NCBI GenBank assembly: GCA_009823505.1
Contig: VZQC01008059.1
Span: forward strand, 2,752,206-2,816,205
Reading direction: 5' to 3'
Length of the DNA stretch: 64,000 nucleotides
From: Rhizomys pruinosus
Lineage: Eukaryota; Chordata; Mammalia; Rodentia; Spalacidae
The position numbers and the translations under genes are program-made. This document shows positions 32,427-44,131 of this stretch, piece after piece; position 1 is the first letter of the stretch; the number at the start of each line of letters is the position of its first letter. The notes under the pieces were generated by a model. That model was not told the origin of the DNA and made no database searches. It was given only the letters and a program-made list of their open reading frames with translations.

Positions 32427-32800
32427 TGAAACAAGGTCTTGTAGCCCACACTTGCCTCAAACTTGCTTTGTAGCTGAGAATGACCTTAAACCTCTGAATC
32501 TTGCCAGGCATGGTGGCGCACACCTTTAATCCTAGCACTCAGAAGGCAGAGGCAGGCGGATCTTTGTGAGCTCAAGGCCAGCCTGGTCTACAGAGAGAGT
32601 TCCAGGACAGCTGGGACTACAGGGAGACCCTGCCTCAAAAAGACCAAAAAACAAACAAAAAAACCAAAAAACCACCTCTGAATCTCCTACTTCACCCACC
32701 CTTCAGGGCTTGGACCACAGGTGTGGTCAGTGTTGGACATCAACACTGGGCTTTGTGCATGCTAGGCAAGCACTCTGTCAACTGGGCTATTACCCCCGCC
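32427..32800 (-). repeat. Old B1 plus ID-like relic, interrupted by a forward B1
   Basis: Reversed old B1 parts flank a forward B1 (32503-32672) with CCTCTGAATCT on both sides. An ID-like remnant (GTGCATGCTAGGCAAGCACT) follows at about 32743-32800. Confidence 0.8.
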
Positions 32801-33149
32801 TTTCCTCTTTCTTATATTAGACTTTCCTCTTCTTATATTAGAATCAATGAATTCTGTTGCCTGTAACCTGTAGGCTCCTGAGGGATAAAATATCTCAGAC
32901 GTTTTGGGTTCCATTTACTCAAATTTGCCTTCTCCCCTGCAAGAATCTGCTTTTTTCCTTTAGTTCTATTTCACGGTAAAATAACAACTTTGCTTAGGTT
33001 GAAATCTTGAGCCAATTTTACCTGTCTTCATCTGGAGTAGAAATTAGAATACCCCATGCAAATTAGATAGATGCAATAATTTTTGGAGAGGCCTCGTGCT
33101 TTGCAGAGTTATGGAAACATCTTCAGTGACCTAATGAAACACAATCTCT
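32801..33149. other. Unique stretch
   Basis: No gene or repeat recognised. Confidence 0.4.
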
Positions 33150-33368
33150 TTTTATTTCTTCATTTCTTTATTTTATATGCATGAATATTTTTCTTGCATG
33201 TAAGTGCATGTGTGCATGCAATGCCTGTGTAGTCCAGAAGAGGGTGTGAGATCCCCTGGAACTGGAGTTACAGACAGTTGGGAACCACTATGTGGGTGCT
33301 GAGAACTGAACTTGGGTCTTCTGCAAAAGCAACCAGTGCTCTTAACTGCTGAGCCATCTCTATAGCTC
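33150..33368 (-). repeat. Old B2-family SINE
   Basis: Reversed, diverged B2 ending GCTGAGCCATCTCTATAGCTC. Confidence 0.85.
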
Positions 33369-33439
33369 ATGAAACACCATCTCGACTATAGCAAAAATGT
33401 TGTCCAGATTTTCCTCCAAGCCATTAAACTCTTACAGAA

Positions 33440-33845
33440 CTTTTTTTTAATTATATTTTATTTATTCATTCATTTATTATTATTATTATTATTTTTTTTT
33501 TTTTTTTGTCTTTTCGAGACAGGGTCTCCCTGTAGCCCCAGCTGTCCTGGAACTCGCTCTGTAGACCAGGCTGGCCTTGAATTCACAGAGATCCGCCTGC
33601 CTCTGCCTCCCAAGTGCTAGGATTAAAGGCGTGCGCCACCACGCCCGGCCTCATTTATTATTTATATTTATTAGTACGTGTGTTTCTGTATGTATGTATC
33701 TGTGTGGGCACACATGTCACGCAGCACATGTGAGTCAGAGGACACCTTGAAGGTGTTGGTTCTCCTTTTCTACTTTGTAATTTCCAGGGATTGAATTCAG
33801 GTCATCAGGCTTGGCAGCAGGCAGCTATGCCATCCTGCCCATTCT
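33440..33845 (-). repeat. Old B3-type SINE interrupted by a B1
   Basis: A reversed young B1 (33490-33649) sits in the tail of an older reversed SINE (GTGAGTCAGAGGACACCTTG, GGGATTGAATTCAGGTCATC). Confidence 0.8.
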
Positions 33846-33922
33846 CTTACAGAACTTCTGGATGTGGGTCACATGATTCAGAGGATGAGAACCAGGTTTC
33901 AGACACCCAACAGAATACCACA

Positions 33923-34070
33923 AGCCAGGTGTGGTGGTACACACCTAGAATCCTCACACTCGGTCGGTGGAGGCTGAAGGATCAGCTCAGGCTTGTCCTC
34001 AGCTGAGTACTGACTTCAAGACCAGCTGACCCTACAAGAGACCCTGGTATTCTCCTCAAAACAACAACAA
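33923..34070 (+). repeat. Old B1 SINE
   Basis: CCAGGTGTGGTGGTACACAC to CCTCAAAACAACAACAAC, diverged in the middle. Confidence 0.7.
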
Positions 34071-34138
34071 CAAAACAAACAAAGAGCCCGTTGCTTGTGG
34101 TTCAGAAGGCATTTAGGTTGCCTTGGTGAAACGACTCT

Positions 34139-34367
34139 GTTTATTTATTTATTTATTTATTTTTGTATGTGTGTGAATGTACTGTCTATATGTAGGCCTG
34201 TGCACCTGTGTTGTGCAATGCCACAGAGGTCAGAAGAGGGCATCGGATTCCCCTGAAACTGGAGTTAAAGATGGTTCTCAGCCACCATGTGGGTGCTGGG
34301 GACTGAACCCGGGTCCACTGCAAGAGCAGTCGGTGCTCTTAACCGCTAGGCCATCTCTCCAGCCCCC
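34139..34367 (-). repeat. B2-family SINE with a (TTTA)n tail
   Basis: Reversed B2 with a single (unduplicated) AACTGGAGTTAAAG segment. Confidence 0.9.
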
Positions 34368-34696
34368 TACTCTTTCTGTTTTTTAAGCATTGTAAAAGAA
34401 GTTGTATAGTTTGAGACTTGACCATAATCTCTTTATGTCTTTTCCCTTAATTCTAGTCCTCTCTTTTCCTTCTTGATGGTATCTTCATCCAAATTGCTTC
34501 AGTCATATCCATCCTACCACTCAGACATCCTCCCTTCTCTCTAGAGGTTTTGTACTGTCTTTTCAACAGTCTTCTCTCCAGCTTTTACTCCTTTAGATCA
34601 TGAGTCTACAACAAAAACCTCTCGCCAGTCTGTCCAAAGTGGGATGGCTTCCTAGTCCGTGGATGATGCTTTTCAGACATCTGGGTCATAGACTAT
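34368..34696. other. Unique stretch
   Basis: No gene or repeat recognised. Confidence 0.4.
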
Positions 34697-35006
34697 TTTT
34701 ATGTATTTATTTTTATTTCATGTATATGAATGTTTTGCCTGCATGGATGCAAGTGCACCCATGTTGTATGATGTCTTAGGAGGCCAGAAGAAGTTGTTGG
34801 ACTCCCTGGAGCTGGATTATGGATGGTTTTTAGGGGTCATGTTGGTGCTGGGACCCTCTGCAAGAGCAACCAGTGCTCTTAACCACTGAGCCATCTCTCC
34901 AGCCCCAGGTGGACTATTAAAAAAAATGTGGCCAGCGTGGTCTACAGAATGAGTTCCAGGCCAGCCAGGGCTACAGGGAGACCTTGTCTCAAAAATACAA
35001 AAAAAT
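34697..35006. repeat. Old B2 (-) and B1 3' fragment (+)
   Basis: A reversed old B2 (34697-34906) is followed by a forward B1 3' part (34929-35006, GTGGTCTACAGAATGAGTTC to the A-tail). Confidence 0.85.
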
Positions 35007-35436
35007 ACGTAATTTAAAGAGGCTGATGAAAGCTTTGTAGTAGGGCATTATTTCCAGGGGATGGTGGAGATTATTTACACACCACCCCTGACACACCTGC
35101 TCACTCCTTTCAGGTTAGGACTTCCTTAGGAGGTTACATTCCAAACTTCTTGGCCTGGCTTTTATGGCTTTTCCAAACCTCCCTGACCTGCCTTTCTAGC
35201 TATGATTCCTGTCATGTGTGGTTATGATTATTTTATGTCTGATTCCCTTCTAGACCAAGAATAGAAATTGTGCCTTCATTTTCCCCTGTCACCTCTCCTT
35301 AGATGGGATGAAGGTGTTTCCTGAACAGTAACCAGGATACCTAGCTTTGCACTAGGTACATTGTTAGTCGGAAACTAGAGCTATATATTTCCAGCACAAT
35401 GATAACAACTAATATGCCTACAATTTCCTATGCTCC
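35007..35436. other. Unique stretch
   Basis: No gene or repeat recognised. Confidence 0.4.
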
Positions 35437-35438
35437 AA

Positions 35439-35481
<43 letters not shown>

Positions 35482-35512
35482 ATCTATCTATCATCTATCA
35501 TCTATATATTTT
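35437..35512. repeat. (ATCT)n microsatellite
   Basis: About 16 ATCT units, with CATC interruptions toward the right end. Confidence 0.97.
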
Positions 35513-35519
35513 TTGTATT

Positions 35520-35956
35520 TTTATTTTTTATTTTAAAACATTTTTTTTTAAATTTCTGTATGTGTATGAATGTACTGTCTGCATGTAGGTCTGTGCACCC
35601 GTGTCATGCAATGCCGCGGAGGTCAGAAGAGGGTGTCGGATTCCCCTGGAACTGGAGCTCTCCTGGAATTGGAGTTTCAGACGGTTCTCAGCTGCCATGT
35701 GGGTGCTGGGGATCGAACCCGGGTCCTCTGTAAGAGCGGTCAGCGCTCTTAACCGCTAGGCCATCTCTCCAGCCCCTTTTTTTTTGTATTTTTAAGACAG
35801 GGTCTCCCTGTAGCCCCAGCTGTCCTGGAACTTGTTCTGTAGACCAGGCTGGCCTTGAACTCACAGAGATCTGCCTGCCTCTGCCTCCCGAGTGCTGGGA
35901 TGAAAGGTGTGCGCCACCACACCCAGCTAAAGCAAGTTACTTTTGTGTGTGTGTGT

Positions 35957-35997
<41 letters not shown>

Positions 35998-36110
35998 AGA
36001 CAGGGTCTCCCAGTAGCCCAGCTGTCCTCAAACTCGCTTTGTAGACCAGGCTGGCTTTGAACTCACAAAGATCTGCCTGCCTCTGCCTCCAAAGCTTTTA
36101 ATTTCAGTGG
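35520..36110 (-). repeat. B2, B1, (GT)n and B1 cluster
   Basis: Reversed B2 (35520-35776), reversed B1 (35777-35928), a (GT)n run (35942-35994) and a reversed B1 lacking its head (35995-36110). Confidence 0.9.
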
Positions 36111-36131
36111 TCCCAGTGACTAATATTGATG

Positions 36132-36553
36132 TTTTTATTTATTTATTTATTATTTATTTATTATTATTATTTATTTTTTTGGTCTTTTCGGGACAAGGTC
36201 TCCCTGTAGCCCCAGCTGTCCTGGAACTCACTCCGTAGACCAGGCTGGCCTTGAACTCACAAAGATCCTCCTGCCTCTGCCTCCCAAGTGCTAGGATTAA
36301 AGATGTGCGCCACCACGCCCGGCTTTAATTTTATTTATTTTTGTATGTGTATGAGTGTACTGTCTGCATGTAGGTCTGTGTTGTGCAATGCCGCGGAGGT
36401 CAGAAGAGGGTCTCGGATTCCCCTGGAACTGGAGTTCTCCTGGAATTGGAGTTACAGACAGTTTTTAGCCGCCATGTGGGTGCTGGGGATTGAACCCGGG
36501 TCCTCTGCAAGAGCAGTTGGCACTCTTAACCGCTAGGCCATCTCTCCAGCCCC
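36132..36553 (-). repeat. B1 and B2 sharing one target duplication
   Basis: Reversed B1 (about 36150-36324) and reversed B2 (36325-36553) are flanked together by TAATATTGAT (36121-36130 and 36555-36564). On the - strand this reads B2 then B1: either a joint insertion or a B1 placed in the B2 tail. Confidence 0.85.
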
Positions 36554-36565
36554 TAATATTGATTG

Positions 36566-38532
36566 TTAACTCCACAGGATTGCCAATCAGGAGGCAAAAC
36601 TCTGGGCTTGTCTGTGAGGGAGTACCTACTTTCCGTTGAGGTGAGAAGATGTCCCCTCACTGTGGGGGGCTGGGCCCCAGCACTTGTCTCTCAGTGCTTC
36701 CTGACTGTTCTTCCTTAAGTAGCTTTCTCCACAAAATGAGAAAAGATATTAACACATACCACCCTAGGCCGGGGGACCACTTAGACATGTTCAGACAACA
36801 TGGGTCCCCACTGGTAAGTATCCATAAGTGCAGGAGACTTCTCTTTGGGGGGAAATAGAAGAAAACTTGTTAGGGAATTGGGGATTTGCCCTGGACCAGT
36901 ATTTAAGTGGACAGAAAGCCTTTTTATTCTTCGTTTTGCTTTATGCAATACCTACCCAAATGCCAGCTTGGAAGGTGCCAGACTTTGTAGTTGGAACCAA
37001 AGATAATAACAAAAAAAAAAAAAAGATGGTCCTTGCCTTCTGAGAGTTTTTCAAAATTATTTCATCAGAGGAGCAAATTTTTTCTTATGTGGCCAGTCTT
37101 GACCTCATCCTGTAAAGGAGCCCCTGGGACCCTCTAGGAAATCATCAGGCTTGAAAGAAGCAGGGCTTCATAGCCAAGGGATTGGGGTCGCCGGGCTGGC
37201 AGTTTGGCTGAGACAGCAAAATGAGACTCTGATGCTGTAGCCTGGAACAGGACAAGAGAGAGGCAAGTACACCCATCCCAGCCAGCTCTCCTCTCCTGTC
37301 GGGTGGACCGGGCGGGAGCATCCTCAGCTGCTGCTTTTGTGGCCAACATCCTCTTCTCAGGCCCGACCCAGCGCCCTCAAGGTTGCTATCTGGTCCCAGT
37401 CTCTAGGTCTAATGCAGCTTTTGGCTCCTACACTGACTTAAAGAGAGGAGCCGAGGAAGAGATCCCCGTGGGCCTTCCAAGCGGAAATGCTCAGCCACAA
37501 ACCCTATCTAGTCAGCTCTCAAACCTGAGCTGGTGAGCTGGGCACAGAGGTGAGCTGCAGTAGCAGGAGCGGTTGAGATCCTGGGATCCCCAACTTGCAG
37601 AACCCCGTGTGAACACCGTCTTCAGTCTTCCCAGTGGGGTGACCCTGGACAAATTATTTCCTAGAAGTTCTTTTTCATTTGTAAGTGTGGTAAAAACAAT
37701 TCGAAGCCACAGCATTATTGCAAAATTTCAATGAAACACAGAAAATGAAGTCCGGCGAGTGGTACGCTTAAAGGCCAGTTGAAAGGGACTTTGGCACCGG
37801 AAGTGGGGAAGGAACGCCAAACAAGAGTTCTCTGGGCTTGGGGAGAAAGGAGCAGAGGGCTATGAGCTGAGCCTGGGTATGCTCCCGTTTGTGCTTTTGG
37901 GGGAGGATTGAATATTGGGCTCAAATGCTTTTTGCTCTGTGGAGTAGATCTGTGGTCACTCAAGGAGAAATGGAGTACTGTGGGGGGAGGGGGCTGTGAG
38001 GCCAGCCTGTCACTTCCGGTGACTAATGACCCTATTTCAAGGCTTGTAATTAGTGAGGACTGCTCTTTGGGGAAGGGGTGGGGTGTGTACCTTTCCTGCT
38101 TGGGGCCTTCTTCAGGGGCTGGGGCTTCCGTGTAAAGTTTACCCTCTTAAACTCTGCCACAGATTTCCAGACAGTGGTGTGCATATGCTTTTGCACAAGT
38201 GTGTGTGTGAACACACACATGTATTTGTGACTCTTGTATCCATGTATATGCGTTCATGTATGTAGATATGTGTGGCATGTACTTACAGGTGTATGAGTGG
38301 GCACGTGTACTAAATTGCTAATTAAGACATAGATTAGAGTGAGAGGTGAGAGGAATAGTTGAAATGCTAAACTTTCATCTGTGTCACTTGAAGAAGTCTG
38401 GCTCAGCTCAGCATACATTAACGTGGCAGCCTCTGTGCTGAAAGCCAAAAGAACAGAGTTCTAGAGTCATCTGTGGAAGCTGCACCCAGAGGCCCTGGAA
38501 TGGAAATTAAGGATCTCATATTTTCTCAACAT
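36566..38532. other. Unique intergenic region of about 2 kb
   Basis: Apart from a TG-rich stretch around 38170-38320 I recognise no repeat, RNA or coding gene. Open frames lack domain signatures. It is the largest repeat-poor block between miR-130a and SERPING1, so it could contain regulatory or lncRNA sequence. Confidence 0.45.
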
Positions 38533-38832
38533 TTCTTCCAGCTGGTCTGGAACACGCTATGTAGATCCTGATGGCCTTGATCTCACAGAGATGAGATCTG
38601 CCTGCCTCTGTCTCCAGAGTGCTAAGATTAAAGGTGTGGTGGCTTTTGAGTGTAATTTCAACAAAGGCTTAAAATAAAGAATATCCCCGAGTATGGTGGC
38701 ACACTGCCTTTAATCCCAGGACTCTCAGAAGGTGGAGGTAGGCGGATCTCTGTGAGTTGAAGCCCTGCGGGGTCTACATAGTGAGTTCAGGTCAGCTGGG
38801 GCTAAAGTGAGACCTTGTCTCAAAAAAAAGGA
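38533..38832. repeat. B1 fragment (-) and old B1 (+)
   Basis: A reversed B1 without its tail end (38533-38642), then a forward B1 (38683-38832). Confidence 0.8.
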
Positions 38833-38924
38833 CCATAAAATAAATAAATTAAATTAGATAATATCAGTACCTTCCCAAAGATAAAATTACTCTGGGGAAA
38901 ATGGAATCTTACGTACTGAGCACA

Positions 38925-39062
38925 AGTTCTGGAGCTAGACACTGGTGCCTGCTTCTCACCACACTATCAGCTGAGTGAGACACTTTGAATAAGTAAATTA
39001 CATTAATAAAGGCTTCATTTTTTTATTTATAAAAAAGGGATACAATAGTACAGTGCTACTTG
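38925..39062 (+). repeat. MIR SINE relic
   Basis: CTGGAGCTAGACACTGGTGC, GCTGAGTGAGACACTTTGAA and AAAGGGATACAATAGTAC follow the MIR consensus order in forward orientation. Confidence 0.65.
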
Positions 39063-39471
39063 GATATTTTGTAATTTTAATGGCACAAATTTGAAAGAGT
39101 GAAAATCTCCCTCAATTAAAAAAAAATCATCAACAGTTGCATAATTTCAAATTGGTGGCTAAGGGGATTGTAAACAATACTTACAATTATTGCTGGTGAC
39201 AGAGCCACTTGAGCTGCCAGCAGCTCATCCCCATGTGAATTGAGCTGTTGTTTAGGCACATCATAGCTTCTGACAGTGACACTAATGATAGATGGGATAT
39301 GATTTTAACAGTCAGCATAATCATTTAAGATATCTTCTCATCCTGGACTGGCATTATCTCAGAGTTCATTAAGTGAGGTGGTTCATGCTAAAAAACAATC
39401 CCCAAAATCAATGACTTTATAATGCAAGTTACAGATGATGATTTTTCCAAAGCGATGGAAAAGCCCAAATG
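39063..39471. other. AT-rich unique block, possible conserved non-coding element
   Basis: Repeat-free complex sequence with TAAT-type homeobox-like motifs (GCACAAATTTG, CACTAATGATAG, GCATAATCATTTAAG). No gene. A regulatory role is speculative. Confidence 0.3.
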
Positions 39472-39640
39472 GGGCTGGAGAGATGGTTCAGCAGGTGAAG
39501 AGCACTTACTGCTCTCTCAGTGGACTGCAGTTTGTAAGCCAGCACCACACTGGGTGGCCCACAAACACTTGTAATTCCAGCTCCAAGAGTTATGATGCCC
39601 CCTTCTGATTTCCATGGGCATGCGCGCGTGCGCGCGCATG

Positions 39641-39682
<42 letters not shown>
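39472..39682 (+). repeat. Old B2/B3 SINE with (CA)n tail and (GC)n core
   Basis: B2-like head GGGGCTGGAGAGATGGTTCA and a body ending in CATGCGCGCGTGCGCGCGCA and a (CA)n run (39643-39680). Confidence 0.8.
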
Positions 39683-39683
<1 letters not shown>

Positions 39684-39796
39684 GAAATCTATAAAGAAAT
39701 CCTAGCTGAGGTAGCCATGCCAGCATTTTAATTTAGCAGGGCCCACTCTGCAAAATATTATCAAGTGTATTGTTTCAGTAAATAAAAAACAGAATG

Positions 39797-40105
39797 AAGG
39801 CCAGGCGTGGTGGTGCACGCTTTTTTTTTTTAATTTTATTTATTTCTGTATGTGTATGAGAATGTACTATCTGCATGCAGGTTTGTGCACCCGTATCGTG
39901 CAATGCCGTGGAGGTCAGAAGAGGGTCTCGGACTCCCCTGGAACTGGAGCTCCCCCGGAATTGGAGTTATGGACGCGTAGCATTTGGGATGCAGGTAGAT
40001 CTCTGTGAGTTCTAGTCCAGCCTGGTCTACAGAGCGAGCTCCAGGACAGCCGGAGCTTCAGGGAGACCCTGTGTCAAAAAGACAAACAAACAAACAAAAC
40101 AAAAC
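39797..40105 (+). repeat. B1 interrupted by a truncated reversed B2
   Basis: The B1 head (39797-39819) and body (39976-40095) are separated by a reversed B2 missing its tRNA-like half (39820-39975). AAACAGAATGAAG flanks the B1 on both sides. Confidence 0.85.
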
Positions 40106-40147
40106 AAAAAACAGAATGAAGTTTAAAAGTATTCTACGTTGTTGAAA

Positions 40148-40600
40148 ATTCTTGTACCTGTGTAAGTGCACCCATGCATTCAATGCCTGTGGAGGCCAGA
40201 AGAAGGCGTCAGATCCCCTGGAACTGGAGTTATGGACAGTTGTGAGGTGCCATGTGGGTGCTGGGAATGGAGCCCAAGTCCTCTGCAAGAGCAGTGAGTG
40301 CTCTTAACTGCAGAGCCATCTCTCCAGCCCCTTCTCTGGAAATTATACTGCCAAATAATTTTTTAAAATTTTATTTATTTCCATATGTGTATGAATGTAT
40401 TGTCTGCATGCAAGTTTGTGCACCCGTGTCGTGCAATGCCGCGGAGGTCAGAAGAGGGTTTCGGATTCCCCTGGAACTGGAGTTCTCCTGGAATTGGAGT
40501 TTCAGGCGGTTCTCGGCCGCCACGTGGGTGCTGGGGATCGAACCCGGGTCCTCTGCAAGAGTGGTCGGCACTCTTAACCGCTAGGCCATCTCTCCAATCC
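40148..40600 (-). repeat. Old B2 and young B2
   Basis: Two reversed B2 copies: diverged at 40148-40330 and near-consensus with internal duplication at 40359-40600, the latter flanked by CCAAAT(A/C)ATTTTTT. Confidence 0.9.
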
Positions 40601-40678
40601 CCCAAATCATTTTTTTTAATACCGTCAAATCATTTAAGTTTTGATTCATCCAATGTTTTGGCAATAATTCTTTTTCTA

Positions 40679-41170
40679 GCCGGGCATGGTGGCGCATGCC
40701 TTTAATCCTAGCACTCAGGAGGCAGAGGCAGGTGGATCTTTGTGAGTTCAAGGCCAGCCTGGTCTACAGAGCGAGTTCCAGGACAGCTGGGGCTACAGGG
40801 AGACCCTGTCTCGAAAAGACCAAAAAAAAAAAAAATACAAAAAAAAATTCTTTTTCTTTCCACAGCCAATCTTTTATCGAAGCTTTGTGCATTTCATACA
40901 TTTCCCCATCAAATATTCACCCATTCCCCTTCCTTGCCCCCCACCTCACCAGAGCTCATGCATTCTGCCATACATGTTTTTCATCTCTTTTAAAATTTTC
41001 GAAGCAGGGAGTGATGATGCATGCCTTTAATCCTAGCACTCGGGAGGCAGAGGCAGGCAGATCTTTGTGAGTTCAAGGCAGCCTGGTCTACAGAGTAAGT
41101 TCCAAGACATCTGGGGCTACAAGGAGACCCTGTCTCGAAAAGACCAAAAAATAAATAAATAAAATAAAAT
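40679..41170 (+). repeat. Two B1 SINEs
   Basis: A near-consensus B1 at 40679-40848 with target duplication AATTCTTTTTCT, and a second B1 at 41002-41170 with an (AAAT)n tail. The unique stretch between them is 150 bases. Confidence 0.92.
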
Positions 41171-41236
41171 TGTCGATGCAGAAGTTTACTGTTTTGGGCA
41201 GAAGTTCACCATTTCAGTCAGTTCTTTGACCTAGTC

Positions 41237-41270
41237 TTTGTTGTTGCTGTTGTTGTTGTTGTTGTTCCTT
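41237..41270. repeat. (GTT)n microsatellite
   Basis: Repeated TTG/GTT units. Confidence 0.95.
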
Positions 41271-41361
41271 CCGATTTGCATCACTTCAAAGTATGCATTT
41301 ATGCACGCCACACATACATCAAGATTATGACATCATAGGTTTTAGCATCTTCAGCAATAAT

Positions 41362-41762
41362 TTTTTTTTTTTTTGGTCTTTTCGAGACAGGGTCTCCCTG
41401 TAGCCCCAGCTGTCCTGGAATGCACTCTGTAGACCAGGCTGGCCTTGAACTCACAAAGATCCGTCTGCCTCTGCCTCCAGAGTGCTAGGATTAAAGGCGT
41501 GCGCCACTATGCCCAGGTATAATTCCTTTTCATAAAGAGTGATCTCCCTGGAAGCTGGAGAGATGGCCTAGTGGTTAAGACTGCTGACTGCTCTTGCAGA
41601 GGACCCGGGTTCGATCCCCAGCACCCACATGGTGGATGAGAACCATCTTTAACTCCAGTTCCAGGAGAATCCGACGCCCTCTTCTGACCTCCAAGGCATT
41701 GCACAACTCAGGTGCACAAACCTACATGCAGACAGTACATTCATACACATAAAAAAAAAAAA
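41362..41762. repeat. B1 (-) and B2 (+)
   Basis: Reversed B1 at 41362-41517 and forward B2 at 41550-41762. The B2 has the target duplication AAAGAGTGATCTCCCT at 41534 and 41763. Confidence 0.92.
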
Positions 41763-41995
41763 AAAGAGTGATCTCCCTTTAAGTGAAAAGGCATAATCAG
41801 AATGTAGGTTCTCCAGAGAACAGAACCAGGACTAGGGACAACCCTAGTTTTCCTCAGTGACAGAGCATTTGTCTAGCATGTGTGAGGTCCTTCCTAGTTC
41901 TATTTCCTTAACCAGGAAGAAGAAGGGGGGGAGGGGAAAAGGAGAGACAATTAATAGGATGGATGCATAGGATTTCTTGGTTGGTTGGTCAAGTT

Positions 41996-42241
41996 TTTTT
42001 TTTAATAAATTTTATTTATTTCTGTATGTGTATGAATGTACTGTCTGCATGCAGGTTTGTGCACCCGTGTCGTGCAATGCCGCGGAGGTCAGAAGAGGGT
42101 ATCGGATTTCCCCTGGAACTGGAGTTCTCCTGGAATTGGAGTTTCAGACGGTTCTTGGCCGCCATGTGGGTGCTGGGGATCGAACCCGGGTCCTCTGTAA
42201 GAGCGGTCGGCGCTCTTAACCCCTAGGCCATCTCTCCAGCC
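41996..42241 (-). repeat. B2-family SINE, young
   Basis: Reversed near-consensus B2 with internal duplication, flanked by TCAAGTTTT. Confidence 0.93.
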
Positions 42242-42246
42242 CTCAA

Positions 42247-42551
42247 GTTTTCTTTTGAGAAAGGATCTCATGCAGACTGTAGTGGAACTTGTATACAGCT
42301 GAGGCTGGCCACCTTGAACTCTTTTTTTTTTTTTTTTGGTCTTTTTGAGACAGGGTCTTCCTGTAGCCCCAGCTGTCCTGGAGCTCGCTATGTAGACCAG
42401 GCTGGCCTTGAACTCACAGAGATCTACCTGTCTCTGCCTCCCTAGTGCTGGGATCACAGGCGTGCACCACCACGCCCAGCGTGGCCTTGAACTCTTGATG
42501 GACCTCCTGCCTTCACTTCCCAAAAGCTGGAATCAGACACTACCACGCCTC
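42247..42551 (-). repeat. Old B1 interrupted by a younger B1
   Basis: A reversed younger B1 (42312-42480) sits in an older reversed B1; CCTTGAACTCTT flanks the insert. Confidence 0.85.
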
Positions 42552-42772
42552 TGCAACATGCTAAGGGGGCACTTGTTAGAAGGCTTGTCTCACCTGATCA
42601 TGGAGGCTGAGAAGTGCATGCCAGGCCTTCAATAAGCTAGCCGATCAGGGAAGCTGATGGCATGGTGCAGTCCAAGTTCAAAGGACCGAGAACCAAGGGA
42701 GCCTGTGCTGTTATTCTCAATCAGAAGCCAATATCTGAGAATTTGAAACTGGTGATAAAAGTACTGGATTAT

Positions 42773-43184
42773 AGCCAGGCGTGATGGCGCATGCCTTTAA
42801 TCCCAGCACTCGGGAGGCAGAGGCAGGCAGATCTCTGTGAGTTCCAGGCCAGCCTGGTCTACATAGTGAGTTCCAGGTTAGCTGGGGCTACAGGGAGACC
42901 CTGTCTCAAAAAGACAAAAAAAAAAAAAAAAAAAAAAAAAAAGTACTGGATTATGCGGCTGGAGAGATGGCCCAGTAGTTAAGAGCACTGGCTGCTCTTG
43001 GAGAGGGTTCAGTTCCCCACACCCACATGGCAGCTAACAACCATCTGTAACTCCAGTTCCAGGGGCTCCAACACCCTCTTCTGACCTCTGCAGGCATGGG
43101 ACGACATGGGTGCACTTACATATATGCAAGCAATACACTCATACATATAAAAATAAAAATAATCAATAAAATATTAAAAAAGAA
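42773..43184 (+). repeat. B1 and B2 inserted at one target site
   Basis: B1 (42773-42939) and B2 (42956-43184) are separated and flanked by three copies of AAAGTACTGGATT (about 42759, 42940 and 43182). Confidence 0.9.
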
Positions 43185-43736
43185 AGTACTGGATTCTAAA
43201 GCCCATAGCCAGTTGGATGGTGCACAGCCACACCAAGGAGAGAGATTCCACAGGGTCCATTATATTCATATTCTGGTCACTATGGAAACATCCTCACAGA
43301 CACACCAAACGTAATGCTATCAGGTAGTCAGGCGGGCCTCTAAAATAAATCATTGCTAGCACCATGCCTGATAGAACAGCAAAGGCTTACTTAGTGTTAG
43401 GTAGTTGTTGATGGTTAGTTACTATGGTTACCACCACCACCCGTGTCTAAGTGTGTCTAGACACCAAGATGGTTCTGACACAGGTCAATGGTTCTAGTCT
43501 GAAGCTTCCAGAGTCTAGGCAGAACTGAAAGGGGTTGATACTGAAGCAGTGGCTGAACTGGTATAAACTGTAAACTTTTACAAAGTTCCTTGTTTTTTGC
43601 TGGGCTGGGGATGAAGCCCAGGGTTTTTTTTGTTTGTTTTTTTTATTCTACACAAGAACTAGTCTACTGAGCCATAACCCCAGTCCAGGAATTAAAGCTT
43701 GAATCCATAGTGGGCAGCTTAAGAATACGAAACTGG
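43185..43736. other. Unique stretch with an ID-like relic
   Basis: An ID-like reversed remnant at about 43601-43687 (GGGGATGAAGCCCAGGG, then GAGCCATAACCCCAGTCC). Otherwise nothing recognised. Confidence 0.5.
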
Positions 43737-44093
43737 GGCTGTAGAGATGGCTCAGCAGTTAAGAGCGGTGACTGCTTTTGCAGAAGACTCGGGTTCGATT
43801 CCCAGCACCCACATGGCAGCTAAGAACCATCTTTAATTCCAGTTCCAGGGGAATCCGACACCCTCTTCTGACCTCCACGGCACTGCACCGCACGGGTGTA
43901 CCAACCTACATGCAGACAGTACACTCATACACATAAAAAATAATAAATAGGCCGGGAGTGGTGGCGCAAACCTTTAATCCTAGCACTGGGGAGGCAGAGG
44001 CAGGCGGATCTTTGTGAGTTCAAGCCCAGCCTGGTCTACAGAGTGAGTTCCAGGTCAGCTGGGGCTACAGGGAGACCCTGTCTGGAAAAGACA

Positions 44094-44131
<38 letters not shown>

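Noticed and set aside
35437..35512. Possible CRISPR-like or satellite array
   Set aside because: It is a simple (ATCT)n microsatellite; the window is mammalian and no spacer-repeat array exists.
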